Made by a program: the position numbers and the translations under genes
The notes under the pieces: model-generated
Seen by the model: only the letters and a program-made list of their open reading frames with translations
Told to the model about the DNA's origin: nothing
Database searches by the model: none
From: VRUE01 sp036525295
GTDB taxonomy: Bacteria; Actinomycetota; Thermoleophilia; Solirubrobacterales; 70-9
Length of the DNA: 64,000 bases
Reading direction: 5' to 3'
Assembly: GCA_036525295.1 (NCBI GenBank)
Contig: DATDAQ010000069.1
Coordinates: forward strand, 1-64,000
Shown here: piece by piece, positions 32,717 to 41,191 of the stretch
Numbering within the stretch: position 1 is the first letter of the stretch
Layout of the letters: every line of letters starts with the position of its first letter

Positions 32717-33649
32717 ATGGACCCGGCAATCATCGTCTTTGGACTAGGAATCGGCGTGCTCGTCGGCATGACGGGCATGGGTGGCGGCTCCCTGATGACG
32801 CCCCTGCTGATCCTCCTCTTCGGCATCCAGCCGACCACCGCGATCGGCACCGACATCTTCTACGCGGCGGTGACCAAGACCGTCGGCGGCTGGCGCCACC
32901 TGAAGCTGAAGACGGTGAACATGGAGCTGGTCAAGTGGCTGGCGCTGGGCAGCGTGCCCTCGGCCGTGGCCGGCGTCGCGATCGTCTCGGTGCTGGCCGA
33001 CCACATCGGCGAAGCGCGCCTCGACGAACTCGTCTACGCGGTGCTCGGCGGAACCCTGCTAATGGTCGGGATCATCACCCTCACCAGGGCGCTGATCCTG
33101 CGCAACCTGGTCGACGAGCGCGACCGCTTCGACGTCGAACGGCGCCACAAGGTCGCCGCGGTGACGATCGGGGCGACGACCGGCCTCGTGATCGGGGTCA
33201 CCTCGGCGGGCTCGGGCACGGTGATCGCGATCCTCCTGATCGCGATCTACCGGCTGGCGCCGAAAAAGGTGGTCGGCACCGATGTCTTCCACGCCGCGAT
33301 CCTGCTCTGGGCGGCGGGCATCGCCCACTGGGTGGGCGGCAACGTCGACTTCGTCCTCGCCGCCAACATCCTGCTCGGCTCGATTCCGGGCGTCGTGATC
33401 GGCGCCGCCCTCTCCGACAAGGCGCCGCAGGGCTTCATCCGCACCTCCCTCGGCGTCGTCTTGGTCGCTTCCGGCATCGTCACGATCCAGAAGGGCGACC
33501 CGATCGTCTGGCCGATCGCCGCCGCGATCGCAGCGGTCGGCCTGGGCCTGATCCTCGCCGCCCCCCGTTGGCTCCACCGTCGCCGGCTGCGGGAAGCCGC
33601 GCAAGCCGCCGCTCGCCAGCCCGAGCTGGCGCCTGACGTGACCGGCTGA
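32717..33649 (+). CDS. TauE/SafE-family (sulfite/sulfoacetate-type) anion exporter
   Basis: The product is 310 residues with eight or so membrane segments. The family repeats are GLGIGVLVGMTGMGGGSLMTPLL at the start and VIGVTSAGSGTVIAILLIAI in the second half, each with a glycine-rich GxGGG-type turn, plus TTAIGTDIFYAAVTKTVGGWRHLK and KVVGTDVFHAAILLWAAGIAHW. TauE/SafE proteins export sulfite, sulfoacetate or related anions. The following Rrf2 gene, 16 bases away, suggests control by sulfur or cysteine status. Confidence 0.88.
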   Translation: MDPAIIVFGLGIGVLVGMTGMGGGSLMTPLLILLFGIQPTTAIGTDIFYAAVTKTVGGWRHLKLKTVNMELVKWLALGSVPSAVAGVAIVSVLADHIGEARLDELVYAVLGGTLLMVGIITLTRALILRNLVDERDRFDVERRHKVAAVTIGATTGLVIGVTSAGSGTVIAILLIAIYRLAPKKVVGTDVFHAAILLWAAGIAHWVGGNVDFVLAANILLGSIPGVVIGAALSDKAPQGFIRTSLGVVLVASGIVTIQKGDPIVWPIAAAIAAVGLGLILAAPRWLHRRRLREAAQAAARQPELAPDVTG

Positions 33650-33665
33650 CTGATTTACTGGGTCC

Positions 33666-34121
33666 ATGCGCGTTTCGGCGAAGGCTGACTATGCGGTGCG
33701 GGCCGCCGCGGAGCTTGCGGCCGCGGAGGAGGGCCCGATCAAGGGCGAGAGGCTCGCCGACGCGCAGGACATCCCGCTGCAGTTCCTCGAGCACATCCTG
33801 CTGGAGCTGAAGCACGCGGGCATCGTCCGCGCCCGCCGCGGCGCCAAGGGCGGCTACTGGCTTGCCCGCCCCGCCGAGGAGGTGACGATCGCCGACGTCG
33901 TCCGCGCGGTCGAGGGCCCGATCGCCCACGTCCAGTCGGCCCCGCCGGAGTCGATCGAGTACCGCGGCAATGCGGAGCACCTGCAGGAGGTCTGGATCGC
34001 CGTCCGCGCCAGCCTCCGCACCGTGCTGGAGCACGTCACGCTCGCCGACCTGGTCAGCGGCCAGCTGCCCAGCGAGGTCGAGTCACTCGCTGCGCAGCCG
34101 GACGCCTGGGTTGCCAGGTAG
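33666..34121 (+). CDS. Rrf2-family transcriptional regulator without cysteines (CymR-like)
   Basis: The product is 151 residues. The Rrf2 winged helix is clear: MRVSAKADYAVRAAAELA, then GERLADAQDIPLQFLEHILLELKHAGIVRARRGAKGGYWLARP, followed by the dimerisation helices VTIADVVRAVEGP. There is no cysteine in the protein, so it cannot bind an iron-sulfur cluster like IscR or NsrR. It resembles the CymR type, which controls cysteine and sulfur genes. It sits directly after tauE and is probably cotranscribed. The palindrome at 32666-32686 may be its operator, giving autoregulation and co-control of the divergent ABC genes. Confidence 0.88.
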   Translation: MRVSAKADYAVRAAAELAAAEEGPIKGERLADAQDIPLQFLEHILLELKHAGIVRARRGAKGGYWLARPAEEVTIADVVRAVEGPIAHVQSAPPESIEYRGNAEHLQEVWIAVRASLRTVLEHVTLADLVSGQLPSEVESLAAQPDAWVAR

Positions 34122-34133
34122 CGCCTGGTCTCG

Positions 34134-34748
34134 TTAGGGGGAGAGCCGGAAGGGCGGGTACTCGTCGGTGACCAGGGTGAAGGCATAGCCATATACGCGG
34201 TTGGACCAGCGGATCGTGCCCTCGACGAATTTGAAGATCCCGCGCGGGTAGCGGCCGGTGAAGAGGATCGCGAACCAGGCCCCGATCACGGCGAAGAAGA
34301 CCCCGATGTAGAGGAAGAAGAGCACGATGTAGTGGGGGATCGCCAGCAGCCACTTGACCAGAGGCATGCCGCGCTGAAGCTGCTCCGCGTCGGGGTAGGC
34401 GAAGTCGAGGCGGACCGCCTGCTGCTCGTCGGTCGAGGGGTACTCGTCGTCCATCAGCGCCACGTAGACGCCGATCCGGTTGCCGAAGCGCATCAGTTCG
34501 AGATTCCAGTCGTACCACCAGCGCGGGTACTTCTTGCGGAAGAGGAGCATCAGCACGATCGGCACGAAGATCAGACTGCCGGTTGAGGCCGCGACGCCGT
34601 AGTCATAGCTACCTATGCTGCCGCCCGGCAGCAGAGCGATCAGGATCGCGATCGGGATCACCGTGAAGATCCGGAAGAAGGTCGTCAAGCGGTTGAGCTC
34701 GCGCTCGGGATAGTCGACTGAGAAGGTGACTGGGTAAGAAGGCGGCAT
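34134..34748 (-). CDS. DUF4389 membrane protein
   Basis: The product is 204 residues. The DUF4389 pattern is recognisable: YPVTFSVDYPERELNRLTTFFRI, a first membrane segment, RKKYPRWWYDWNLELMRFGNRIGVYVALMDDEYPSTD, a soluble stretch, PLVKWLLAIPHYIVLFFLYI, then FTGRYPRGIFKFVEGTIRWSNRVYGYAFTLVTDEYPPF. Four membrane segments are likely. The biochemical function of the family is unknown. It lies downstream of the VWA/MoxR pair on the same strand with a 34-base gap. Confidence 0.85.
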   Translation of the reverse strand: MPPSYPVTFSVDYPERELNRLTTFFRIFTVIPIAILIALLPGGSIGSYDYGVAASTGSLIFVPIVLMLLFRKKYPRWWYDWNLELMRFGNRIGVYVALMDDEYPSTDEQQAVRLDFAYPDAEQLQRGMPLVKWLLAIPHYIVLFFLYIGVFFAVIGAWFAILFTGRYPRGIFKFVEGTIRWSNRVYGYAFTLVTDEYPPFRLSP

Positions 34749-34782
34749 CGGACTCCCTTTCGCGGGTTTGTGAGGACGATTA

Positions 34783-36186
34783 CTAGGTCTCGACCGGGAC
34801 TCCTCCCGCGACGACGTTGACGAAGTTCTCCAGGTGCCTGGTGGTCCAGCACTCGAAGGCGCCGTCGCAGTAGCGCTCGTAGGCGGCCATCACCGAGTCG
34901 CCGTAGTTCCAGTACAGGCGCGGCTCGGGGTTGAGCCAGAAGAGCCGACCGGCCCGCTCCGCCACCTGGGCGAAGACCTTGGCGTGGGGCTCACGGCCGT
35001 TGGTGCGGGCGTCGCCGAGGACGATCACGGTCGAGCGCGGATCCAGTTCGTCGGAGATCTGGCCGAGGAACTCGAGCCAGACGCGGCCGTAGTCGGTGTA
35101 GCCGGAGACGTCGGCGACGCCTCCCTCGCTGGAGATGCGCTGGGCGATAACGCGGAAGTCGCGCTCGTGCTCGAAGACGTCGGTCACCTCCGAGATGCGC
35201 TCGATGAAGACGAAGCTACGCAGCTTGCGGAAGGAGTCGTGCAGGGCGTGCAGGACTGAGAGGAAGAAGACGCTGGCCGAGGTGACCGAGGTCGAGACGT
35301 CGCAGAGGACGTAGATCTCCGGCCGCCGCGGGCGCTTGGGCCGGTAGCGCACGTGCATCGGCACGCCGCCGGTCTCCAGCGAAGCCCGCATCGTGCGCCG
35401 CACATCAACCGTCCGGCCCTTGCGCCGACCCCGCTGCTCCTGCCCGAGCGTCGCCAGGCGGCGCTTCATCTGCGAGACGGCGCGGTGCACCGCGGCGAGG
35501 TCCTGGGTGGGGCTGGTCGGCAGGGCGCGGTCGAGCTCGGCCAGCGGCCGGGATGGGGGAAGCGTGGAGGTGCGCTCGATCAGGTCGCGCTCGAGCTCGC
35601 GCCGCAGGTGGCGCTCGAAGGCGTTCAGCTGCTCGCGGTCGATCGGCGGCAGCTCCGCGGCACCGTCGGCGCCCGGCGCTTGCGTCCCCGCCGAGAGCCC
35701 CAGCGTGCGCCGGATCCGCTGCACGTCGACGCCCACCACGCCCGAGCCCTCGCCCTGGCGTCCGAAGGCCGAGATCGCCAGCCGGGCCAGGTCGCGCATC
35801 TCCCCGTCGTTGCCCTCGAGGATCGCCTGGCGTATTTGCTCCTGCAGCTGGTCGAGATCCAGCCGCTCGCCGCCCTCGTGGCGCCGCTCGGTCTCCTCGA
35901 TGCCACGCTCGATCGCCTCCGCCTCGGCGGCGCGGAAGAACCAGCGCTCGAAGAGCAGCTCGAAGAGGCGGCGGTCCTCCTGGGACTTGGCGATCGTCGT
36001 CGCCAGCGCCTCGCGGAAGTCGTCGCGCGACGTCCAGGGCACCTGCTCGAGCGCCGCGAAGGCGTCGAGGATCTCCGAGGTCCCGACCGCGACCCCCTCG
36101 CTGCGCAGCTCCTCGCAGAAGCCGAGCAGCTTCGCCGCCAGGCCGGGCGGCCCGGTCTCAGCCCTGGGGCCGTACGGGCTCGGCAA
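34783..36186 (-). CDS. CoxE-like von Willebrand factor A domain protein
   Basis: The product is 467 residues. The N-terminal ~270 residues are helical and charged, as in CoxE-type proteins (LLGFCEELRSEGVAVGTSEILDAF). The VWA domain covers ~285-450, with the metal-ion site in YVLCDVSTSVTSAS, a GGVADVSGYTDYGRVWLEF threonine region and VIVLGDARTNGR. Such proteins pair with MoxR ATPases as chaperones that mature or insert cofactors into metalloenzymes (CoxD/CoxE for CO dehydrogenase). The MoxR gene precedes it and overlaps by 29 bases. No CO dehydrogenase genes are in the window, so the client is unknown. Confidence 0.87.
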   Translation of the reverse strand: MPSPYGPRAETGPPGLAAKLLGFCEELRSEGVAVGTSEILDAFAALEQVPWTSRDDFREALATTIAKSQEDRRLFELLFERWFFRAAEAEAIERGIEETERRHEGGERLDLDQLQEQIRQAILEGNDGEMRDLARLAISAFGRQGEGSGVVGVDVQRIRRTLGLSAGTQAPGADGAAELPPIDREQLNAFERHLRRELERDLIERTSTLPPSRPLAELDRALPTSPTQDLAAVHRAVSQMKRRLATLGQEQRGRRKGRTVDVRRTMRASLETGGVPMHVRYRPKRPRRPEIYVLCDVSTSVTSASVFFLSVLHALHDSFRKLRSFVFIERISEVTDVFEHERDFRVIAQRISSEGGVADVSGYTDYGRVWLEFLGQISDELDPRSTVIVLGDARTNGREPHAKVFAQVAERAGRLFWLNPEPRLYWNYGDSVMAAYERYCDGAFECWTTRHLENFVNVVAGGVPVET

Positions 36187-37060
36187 GCTTCACCCCGACA
36201 CGCTCCGCCACCAGCTCGATGTCGGTGCGGTGCTTGACGATGATCGACATCGACTGCTCGAAGGTCTGCTTGTCGATGTCCTCGGCGCCCATCAGCAGCA
36301 GCGTCCGCGCCCAGTCGATCGACTCGGCGATCGAGGGCGGCTTCTTGAGGTCGAGCGCGCGGATCATCCGCACCACCTCGACCATGCGCCGCGCCAGCGC
36401 CTCAGGCAGCTCGGGCGCGTGCAGGCGGACGATCTCCATCTCGCGCTCGAGGTCGGGATAGTCGAGCCAGAGGTAGAGGCAGCGCCGCTTCAGCGCCTCG
36501 GTCAGCTCGCGCGAGTTGTTCGAGGTGAGGACGACGATCGGCATCGTCGTCGCCGAGACCTGCCCCAACTCCGGGATCGTGATCTGGAAGTCGGAGAGCA
36601 GCTCGAGCAGCATCGCCTCGAACTCCTGGTCGGTCTTGTCGATCTCGTCGATTAGCAGCACGACCGGCTCGAGGCTGGCGATCGCCTGCATCAGCGGGCG
36701 CTCGAGCAGGAACTCCTTGTCGAAGATGTCGCCGTGGACGTCCTCCCAGCCGTCCTCGCCGCCTGCCTGGATCCGCAGCAGCTGCTTGCGGTAGTTCCAC
36801 TCGTACAGCGCCTTGGCCTCGTCGAGGCCCTCGTAGCACTGCAGGCGGATCAGCTCGCGACCCGTGGCGCGCGAGAGCGCCTTGGCCAGCTCGGTCTTGC
36901 CGACGCCCGCGGGACCCTCGACCAGGACCGGCTTCTCCAGCCTCTGGGCGAGGAAGGAGACCAGCGCAGCGGGCTCGTCGGCGAGGTAGCCGACCTTCGC
37001 CAGCGCCTCCTTCACCTCGGTCACAGAGCCCGCAGCCATCGGGGCGATGATAATCGCCAT
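36158..37060 (-). CDS. MoxR-family AAA+ ATPase (CoxD-like)
   Basis: The product is 300 residues from ATG at 37060, chosen for a GAGG ribosome-binding site; 37039 (MAAGSVTEV) is an alternative that avoids overlap with the divergent small gene. Walker A GPAGVGKTEL, Walker B VLLIDEIDKTDQEFEAMLLELL, sensor 1 LTSNNSRELTEALKRRC and the winged C-terminal region (RRMVEVVRMIRALDLKKPPSIAESIDWARTL) are in place. It works with the overlapping VWA gene as a MoxR-CoxE chaperone pair, ATP-dependent and cytoplasmic. Confidence 0.93.
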   Translation of the reverse strand: MAIIIAPMAAGSVTEVKEALAKVGYLADEPAALVSFLAQRLEKPVLVEGPAGVGKTELAKALSRATGRELIRLQCYEGLDEAKALYEWNYRKQLLRIQAGGEDGWEDVHGDIFDKEFLLERPLMQAIASLEPVVLLIDEIDKTDQEFEAMLLELLSDFQITIPELGQVSATTMPIVVLTSNNSRELTEALKRRCLYLWLDYPDLEREMEIVRLHAPELPEALARRMVEVVRMIRALDLKKPPSIAESIDWARTLLLMGAEDIDKQTFEQSMSIIVKHRTDIELVAERVGVKLAEPVRPQG

Positions 37061-37286
37061 CGTGCTCGACCTCGCTCTGCCCCTTGCCACGCTGCTGCCC
37101 CACAGCGCCGGTCCCTACCTGGCGCTGATGCTGATCGGCTTCGCCACCGGCATCCTCGGCCATCTCACGGCGGCGCGTTGGCTGGTCGCGACCGGGATCA
37201 TCCTGATCTTCCTCGGTGCCTTCCTCTTTCCGCTCGCGCTCAACGTGACCGAGGAGACGCCGCAGCAGATCGAGACGACTCGCTAG
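37047..37286 (+). CDS. Small two-helix membrane protein
   Basis: The product is 79 residues from ATG, with GGGG before it. Two to three hydrophobic segments (IIAIVLDLALPLATLLPH; YLALMLIGFATGILGHL; WLVATGIILIFLGAFLFPLAL) are followed by a polar acidic tail ending QQIETTR. The start lies within or next to the divergent moxR start. No family was recognised. A long terminator-like hairpin directly follows its stop, which supports real transcription. Confidence 0.6.
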   Translation: MIIAIVLDLALPLATLLPHSAGPYLALMLIGFATGILGHLTAARWLVATGIILIFLGAFLFPLALNVTEETPQQIETTR

Positions 37287-37288
37287 GT

Positions 37289-37357
37289 GCAGGGCCTCGG
37301 GGTCCCTCCCCAGGCCGCTGCGCGGGAGTTCCAGGGGAGGGACCCCCCAGGCCCTGC
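37289..37357. terminator. Long GC-rich hairpin after the small membrane protein gene
   Basis: Left arm GCAGGGCCT-CGGGGTCCCTCCCC and right arm GGGGAGGGACCCC-CCAGGCCCTGC pair over about 23 bases with one bulge around a 22-base loop. It starts two bases after the stop. There is no T-run, but stability is very high, so it is a terminator or a mobile palindromic element. Compare 61671-61763. Confidence 0.6.
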
Positions 37358-37413
37358 CGAGCCGTAAGCTTTTGCGACCCTAGTCAGATTTTGCAAAACG
37401 GAGGTCCGCTGCC

Positions 37414-38406
37414 TTGCGTCGCTTTCTCATCCCCATCGTTTCCATTGCCATGGTCGCTCTCGCGTTGGCGATTTCCGCCTGCGGAGGCGGCAGCAGTGGC
37501 GCACAGGACATCGTTGACGAAGCGACGCTCAAGGGGATCGAAAGCGGCAAGCTTGACCTCTCGCTTGGAATTGACACGGAGGGCGGCGATGGCGGACAGG
37601 TCGACGTCGACCTGTCCGGCCCATTCGAGGTCGAAGAGGGGGAAAGGGCGCCCGAACTCGATCTGACCGCGGCCGTGAAGGGCACCGTGGGCGGTGAGAA
37701 GGTGGATTTCGAAGGCGGAATCGTCTTGACCGGCGCCAACGACGCCTACGTCGACTTCGAAGGGACCGACTACAAGGTCGATGCGACCACCTACGGCTAC
37801 GGACAGTCGATCCTAGGAGAATCGGAAGAAGTCAGCGCCTGTCAGGAAGCCGTGAGCGAGAGGCAGCTGAGCGAACTCATCGAAGATCCCGCCGAAGAAG
37901 GAACCGTCGACGTGGGGGGGACCAGCACGACGAAGGTCAGCGGCGACGTCGATGCCGAAGCCGCGCTCGACGCGCTGCACGAAATGAACGAAGACGCGCT
38001 CTGCAGCGAACAGCTGAAAGCGGTTCCGGGATTCGGAGCGCAACTGGCCCAGATCGAGGAATCGAGCGTTAAGGCGGAGGACACGATCAAGGATGCGCAT
38101 CTCGTGCTCTATGTCGGCGACGACCACATCGTGCGCCGGCTGCAGGCGCAGGTCACGGTCAAGCCGCCGGAGGGATCGGCCCCCCCGGGCGCGGAAAGCG
38201 TCAGTTTCGACATCGACCTGACTCTCACCAAGGTCAACGAGCCCCAGACGATCTCCGCGCCCAAGAGCTCGAAGCCGCTGAACGCGCTCTTCGTCAAGCT
38301 CCGCGTCAATCCGGTCGAACTGCTCGGCATAGTTCAGGGCGGTATCGGTGGGGCCGGGCTGATCAACTTCCTGGAACGGATCGCAGCCGCAGGGGGCACG
38401 CAGTAG
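37414..38406 (+). CDS. Putative LppX/LprG-like lipoprotein
   Basis: The product is 330 residues from TTG, chosen because GGAGGT lies nine bases upstream and the signal peptide starts there. The signal ends in the lipobox ISAC followed by GGGSSG. The mature protein alternates beta strands with acidic loops: GKLDLSLGIDTEGGDGGQVDVDLSGPFE, ELDLTAAVKGTVGGEKVDFEGGIVL, NDAYVDFEGTDYKVD (segments shown are consecutive strands), then HLVLYVGDDHIVRRLQAQVTV. This pattern resembles the LolA-like fold of LppX/LprG and similar lipid-carrying lipoproteins. Two cysteines (SACQEAV, ALCSEQL) may pair. A lipid-binding role is inference. Confidence 0.72.
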   Translation: MRRFLIPIVSIAMVALALAISACGGGSSGAQDIVDEATLKGIESGKLDLSLGIDTEGGDGGQVDVDLSGPFEVEEGERAPELDLTAAVKGTVGGEKVDFEGGIVLTGANDAYVDFEGTDYKVDATTYGYGQSILGESEEVSACQEAVSERQLSELIEDPAEEGTVDVGGTSTTKVSGDVDAEAALDALHEMNEDALCSEQLKAVPGFGAQLAQIEESSVKAEDTIKDAHLVLYVGDDHIVRRLQAQVTVKPPEGSAPPGAESVSFDIDLTLTKVNEPQTISAPKSSKPLNALFVKLRVNPVELLGIVQGGIGGAGLINFLERIAAAGGTQ

Positions 38407-38468
38407 TCGCGTTCCTCCGCACTCCCTATGGTTGGCCGTACCTGCTGACACCGCTGATCCCGCTGGCG

Positions 38469-39503
38469 GTGGCGCTGGATCTCGCCGGCGCCGCGGCCGG
38501 GCTGGTCTTCGGCGCGGCTGCGCTCGGGATCATCCCCACGGCGGCGCTGATGGGTCGCGCCACCGAGGAGCTCGCCGCCCGCTCGGGGCCCGGCATCGGC
38601 GGCCTGCTCAACGTCACCTTCGGCAACGCGCCGGAGCTGATCATCGCCCTCTTCGCCCTCCAGCAGGGCCTGCAGGAGGTGGTCAAGGCCTCGATCGTCG
38701 GCTCGATCATCGGCAACATCCTGCTCGTGCTCGGCGCCGCGATGTTCTTCGGCGGTCTCGGTCGCGACAAGCAGACGTTCAGCCGCACCAGCGCCGGCGT
38801 GCAGACCTCGATGCTGCTGCTCGCCGCTGCGGCTCTGGTGATGCCGGCGATCTTCGAGCTGGTCGAGGGCCAGGGCCTGCCGGCACCCGGTGCCGAGACG
38901 GTCGACTACGGCTCGACCGTGGAGCACCTCTCGCTTGCGGTCGCGATCGTCTTGATGGCGACCTACGTCGCCGGCCTCTTCTTCTCGCTGAAGACCCACC
39001 GCGACATCTTCAACCCCGAGTACGAGGATGAGGGCACCTGGGGCTGGTCGCCGCGCAAGTCGATCCTCGCCCTGGCCGGCGCGGGGCTGCTGGTCGGGCT
39101 GATGTCTGAGGTGCTGGTCGGCTCGATCGAGGAGGCCTCGCACGCAATCGGCCTCTCGGAGTTCTTCATCGGCGTGATCGTCGTCGCCATCGTCGGCAAC
39201 GCCGCCGAGCACTGGGTCGCGGTGCTGGTCGCGGTGAAGAACAAGATGGACCTGGCGGTCAACATCTCGATCGGCTCCAGCGCCCAGGTCGCCCTCTTCG
39301 TCGCGCCGCTCCTAGTCCTCGCCTCCTTCTTCCTCGGCCCGCACCCGCTCGCCCTCGTCTTCAACGGCTTCGAGCTCGGCGCCATCCTGCTCGCCGTGCT
39401 GATCGCCAACTACGTCGCCCAGGACGGCGAGTCGACCTGGTTCGAGGGCGTCCAGTTGCTCGCGGTCTACGCCGTCTTCGGCCTCGCCTTCTACTTCGCC
39501 TGA
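38469..39503 (+). CDS. Calcium/proton antiporter (CaCA family, Cax type)
   Basis: The product is 344 residues from GTG; the conserved frame runs a little upstream (hydrophobic LLTPLIPLAV) without an ATG/GTG/TTG, so the true start is uncertain. Both alpha repeats are present: GIGGLLNVTFGNAPELIIALFAL, with GSIIGNILLVLGAA, in the first half, and SEFFIGVIVVAIVGNAAEHWVAVLVA, with GSSAQVALFVAPLLV, in the second. It closely follows the YfkE/Cax pattern and would export calcium against protons. It is followed 29 bases later by a second cation-exchanger-like gene. Confidence 0.93.
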   Translation: MALDLAGAAAGLVFGAAALGIIPTAALMGRATEELAARSGPGIGGLLNVTFGNAPELIIALFALQQGLQEVVKASIVGSIIGNILLVLGAAMFFGGLGRDKQTFSRTSAGVQTSMLLLAAAALVMPAIFELVEGQGLPAPGAETVDYGSTVEHLSLAVAIVLMATYVAGLFFSLKTHRDIFNPEYEDEGTWGWSPRKSILALAGAGLLVGLMSEVLVGSIEEASHAIGLSEFFIGVIVVAIVGNAAEHWVAVLVAVKNKMDLAVNISIGSSAQVALFVAPLLVLASFFLGPHPLALVFNGFELGAILLAVLIANYVAQDGESTWFEGVQLLAVYAVFGLAFYFA

Positions 39504-39532
39504 TCCTGCTGGTCGCATAGGCTCAGCTGGCC

Positions 39533-40534
39533 TTGGACTACTTCCTGCTCGTCGTCAGCTTTGCGGTGATTCTCGCGGGCGCCCTCCTCTTCACCAACGC
39601 GGTGGAGTGGATCGGGCACCGGCTGGAGCTCGGCGAGGGTGCGGTCGGCAGCCTGCTGGCGGCGGTCGGCACCGCGATGCCGGAGACGCTGATCGCGATC
39701 GTCGCGCTGATCGGAGCCGCGGAGGGTGCCGACCAGGTGGCGATCGGCGCGATCGTCGGGGCTCCCTTTCTGCTCGGCACGCTGGCGATGGGCTTGGTCG
39801 GGCTCTTCGCCTACCTCTACCGCCGTCGTCGCGAGCAGGGGCTCGAGCTGAAGGCGCACCGGCCGACGCTGGAGCGCGACCTGCTCTTCTTCCTCTTCTT
39901 CTTCGCAATCTCGCTGGCGCTGGCCTGGGGAGCGCCGGACGCGCTGAGGATCCCGGTCGGGATCGCCGTGATCCTCGCCTACCCGCTCTACATCGCTCGC
40001 ACGTTGCGGGGCGGGGGAGAGGTGCAGGATCACGAGACGCTGAACCCGCTGGTCTTCGAGCGGCGCCCCGAGCGAAGCGAAAGCCCGGCCCTCGCGCTCT
40101 GCGTCCTCCAGCTCCTGGCCGGCCTCGGCGCGATGGTCGGCGGAGCCCACCTCTTCGTCGAGGAGCTGCTCCACATCGCCGAGAGCCTTGGCGTCGAGGC
40201 CGTCGTCCTCGCCCTGATCCTCGCCCCCCTGGCGACCGAGCTGCCCGAGAAGGTCAACAGCTTCTTCTGGGTTCGCGAAGGGAAGGACTCGCTCGCGCTC
40301 GGCAACATCACCGGCGCGATGGTCTTCCAGTCGACGATCCCGGTCGGGATCGGCCTCATCTTCACCGACTGGGAGCTGAGCGGGAATGCGGCCCTCTCCG
40401 TCGTCCTCGGCCTCGCCGGCGGCCTGCTCGCCTACGAGGTGCTGCACCGCCGCGGCCGCTTCGGGTTGCCGGCGGTTGTTACCTGGTTCGTTCTCTATGC
40501 GACTTTCATCATCGTCGTAGCCGCCGGCGCCTGA
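39533..40534 (+). CDS. Sodium/calcium exchanger-like membrane protein
   Basis: The product is 333 residues from TTG. About ten membrane segments. Two inverted alpha-repeat motifs typical of the CaCA superfamily are seen: GSLLAAVGTAMPETLIAIVALI near residue 45, and LALILAPLATELPEKVNSFFWV with ALGNITGAMVFQSTIPVG in the second half. The acidic residues of the ion site (PET, TELPEK) are retained. It is distinct from the Cax-type gene in front of it; the tandem pair may work on different cations or different flux ranges. A bidirectional hairpin follows. Confidence 0.85.
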   Translation: MDYFLLVVSFAVILAGALLFTNAVEWIGHRLELGEGAVGSLLAAVGTAMPETLIAIVALIGAAEGADQVAIGAIVGAPFLLGTLAMGLVGLFAYLYRRRREQGLELKAHRPTLERDLLFFLFFFAISLALAWGAPDALRIPVGIAVILAYPLYIARTLRGGGEVQDHETLNPLVFERRPERSESPALALCVLQLLAGLGAMVGGAHLFVEELLHIAESLGVEAVVLALILAPLATELPEKVNSFFWVREGKDSLALGNITGAMVFQSTIPVGIGLIFTDWELSGNAALSVVLGLAGGLLAYEVLHRRGRFGLPAVVTWFVLYATFIIVVAAGA

Positions 40535-40535
40535 C

Positions 40536-40613
40536 TGAGCGTTCCTGACAAGGACGCAGGGAGCGTGGCGTGCTCTGCACGCGAGCGACCGAGGACGCAG
40601 TCAGGGGCGCTCA
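40536..40613. terminator. Bidirectional hairpin between the exchanger and bcp genes
   Basis: Outer arms TGAGCGTTCCTGAC and GTCAGGGGCGCTCA pair at 12 of 14 positions, with an inner GCGTGC/GCACGC hairpin at 40568-40582. It fills the whole gap between two convergent genes and includes the bcp stop codon. Confidence 0.6.
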
Positions 40614-41063
40614 GAGGGCGCCGAGCACCAAGTCGTCGTGCTTTTTCGGCGAAACCTTGGGGAAGGCCTTGGCGACCTTGCCGTCGGGGCCGACGATGAA
40701 GGTGGCGCGCTGCACGCCCATGTACTTCTTGCCGTACATCGACTTCTCGATCCAGGTGCCGTAGCCCTCGGCGACGGCGTGGTCGGCGTCGGCGAGCAGG
40801 GTGAAGCCGAGGTCGAACTTGTCGGCGAACTTCTTCACCGCCTCGACGGTGTCGGGCGAGACGCCGATCACGCGGACGCCGGCTGCCTCGTACTCGGAGC
40901 CGCGGTCGCGGACGCCGCAGGCCTGGGTCGTGCAGCCGGGGGTATCGGCGCGAGGGTAAAAATACAGTACGACCGTCTGACCCTTGAGATCGGAGAGCTT
41001 GACCTTCTCGCCGTTCTGATCCGGCAACTCGAAGTCGGGAGCTCGGTCGCCTGGTTGAAGCAC
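40611..41063 (-). CDS. bcp: Thioredoxin-dependent peroxiredoxin, Bcp/PrxQ type
   Basis: The product is 150 residues, the usual length. APDFELPDQNGEKVKLSDLKGQTVVLYFYPRAD leads to the peroxidatic cysteine in TPGCTTQACG, with the resolving cysteine five residues later, as in PrxQ. VIGVSPD and ATFIVGPDGKV complete the fold. It reduces peroxides in the cytoplasm with thioredoxin. A truncated copy of the same gene type lies at 43659-43808. It is transcribed convergently with the exchanger genes. Confidence 0.95.
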   Translation of the reverse strand: MLQPGDRAPDFELPDQNGEKVKLSDLKGQTVVLYFYPRADTPGCTTQACGVRDRGSEYEAAGVRVIGVSPDTVEAVKKFADKFDLGFTLLADADHAVAEGYGTWIEKSMYGKKYMGVQRATFIVGPDGKVAKAFPKVSPKKHDDLVLGAL

Positions 41064-41191
41064 GGCGGAAGGCTATCTCAAGAGCAGCGGTTGATTCGGA
41101 TGCTTGCGTAGCCCTGTTGGAGTGAACGTTGCCGAGCACCGACATCTGGGTCGAGCGCGCCCACAGGTCGCTTCAGTCCCACTGAAGTTGC

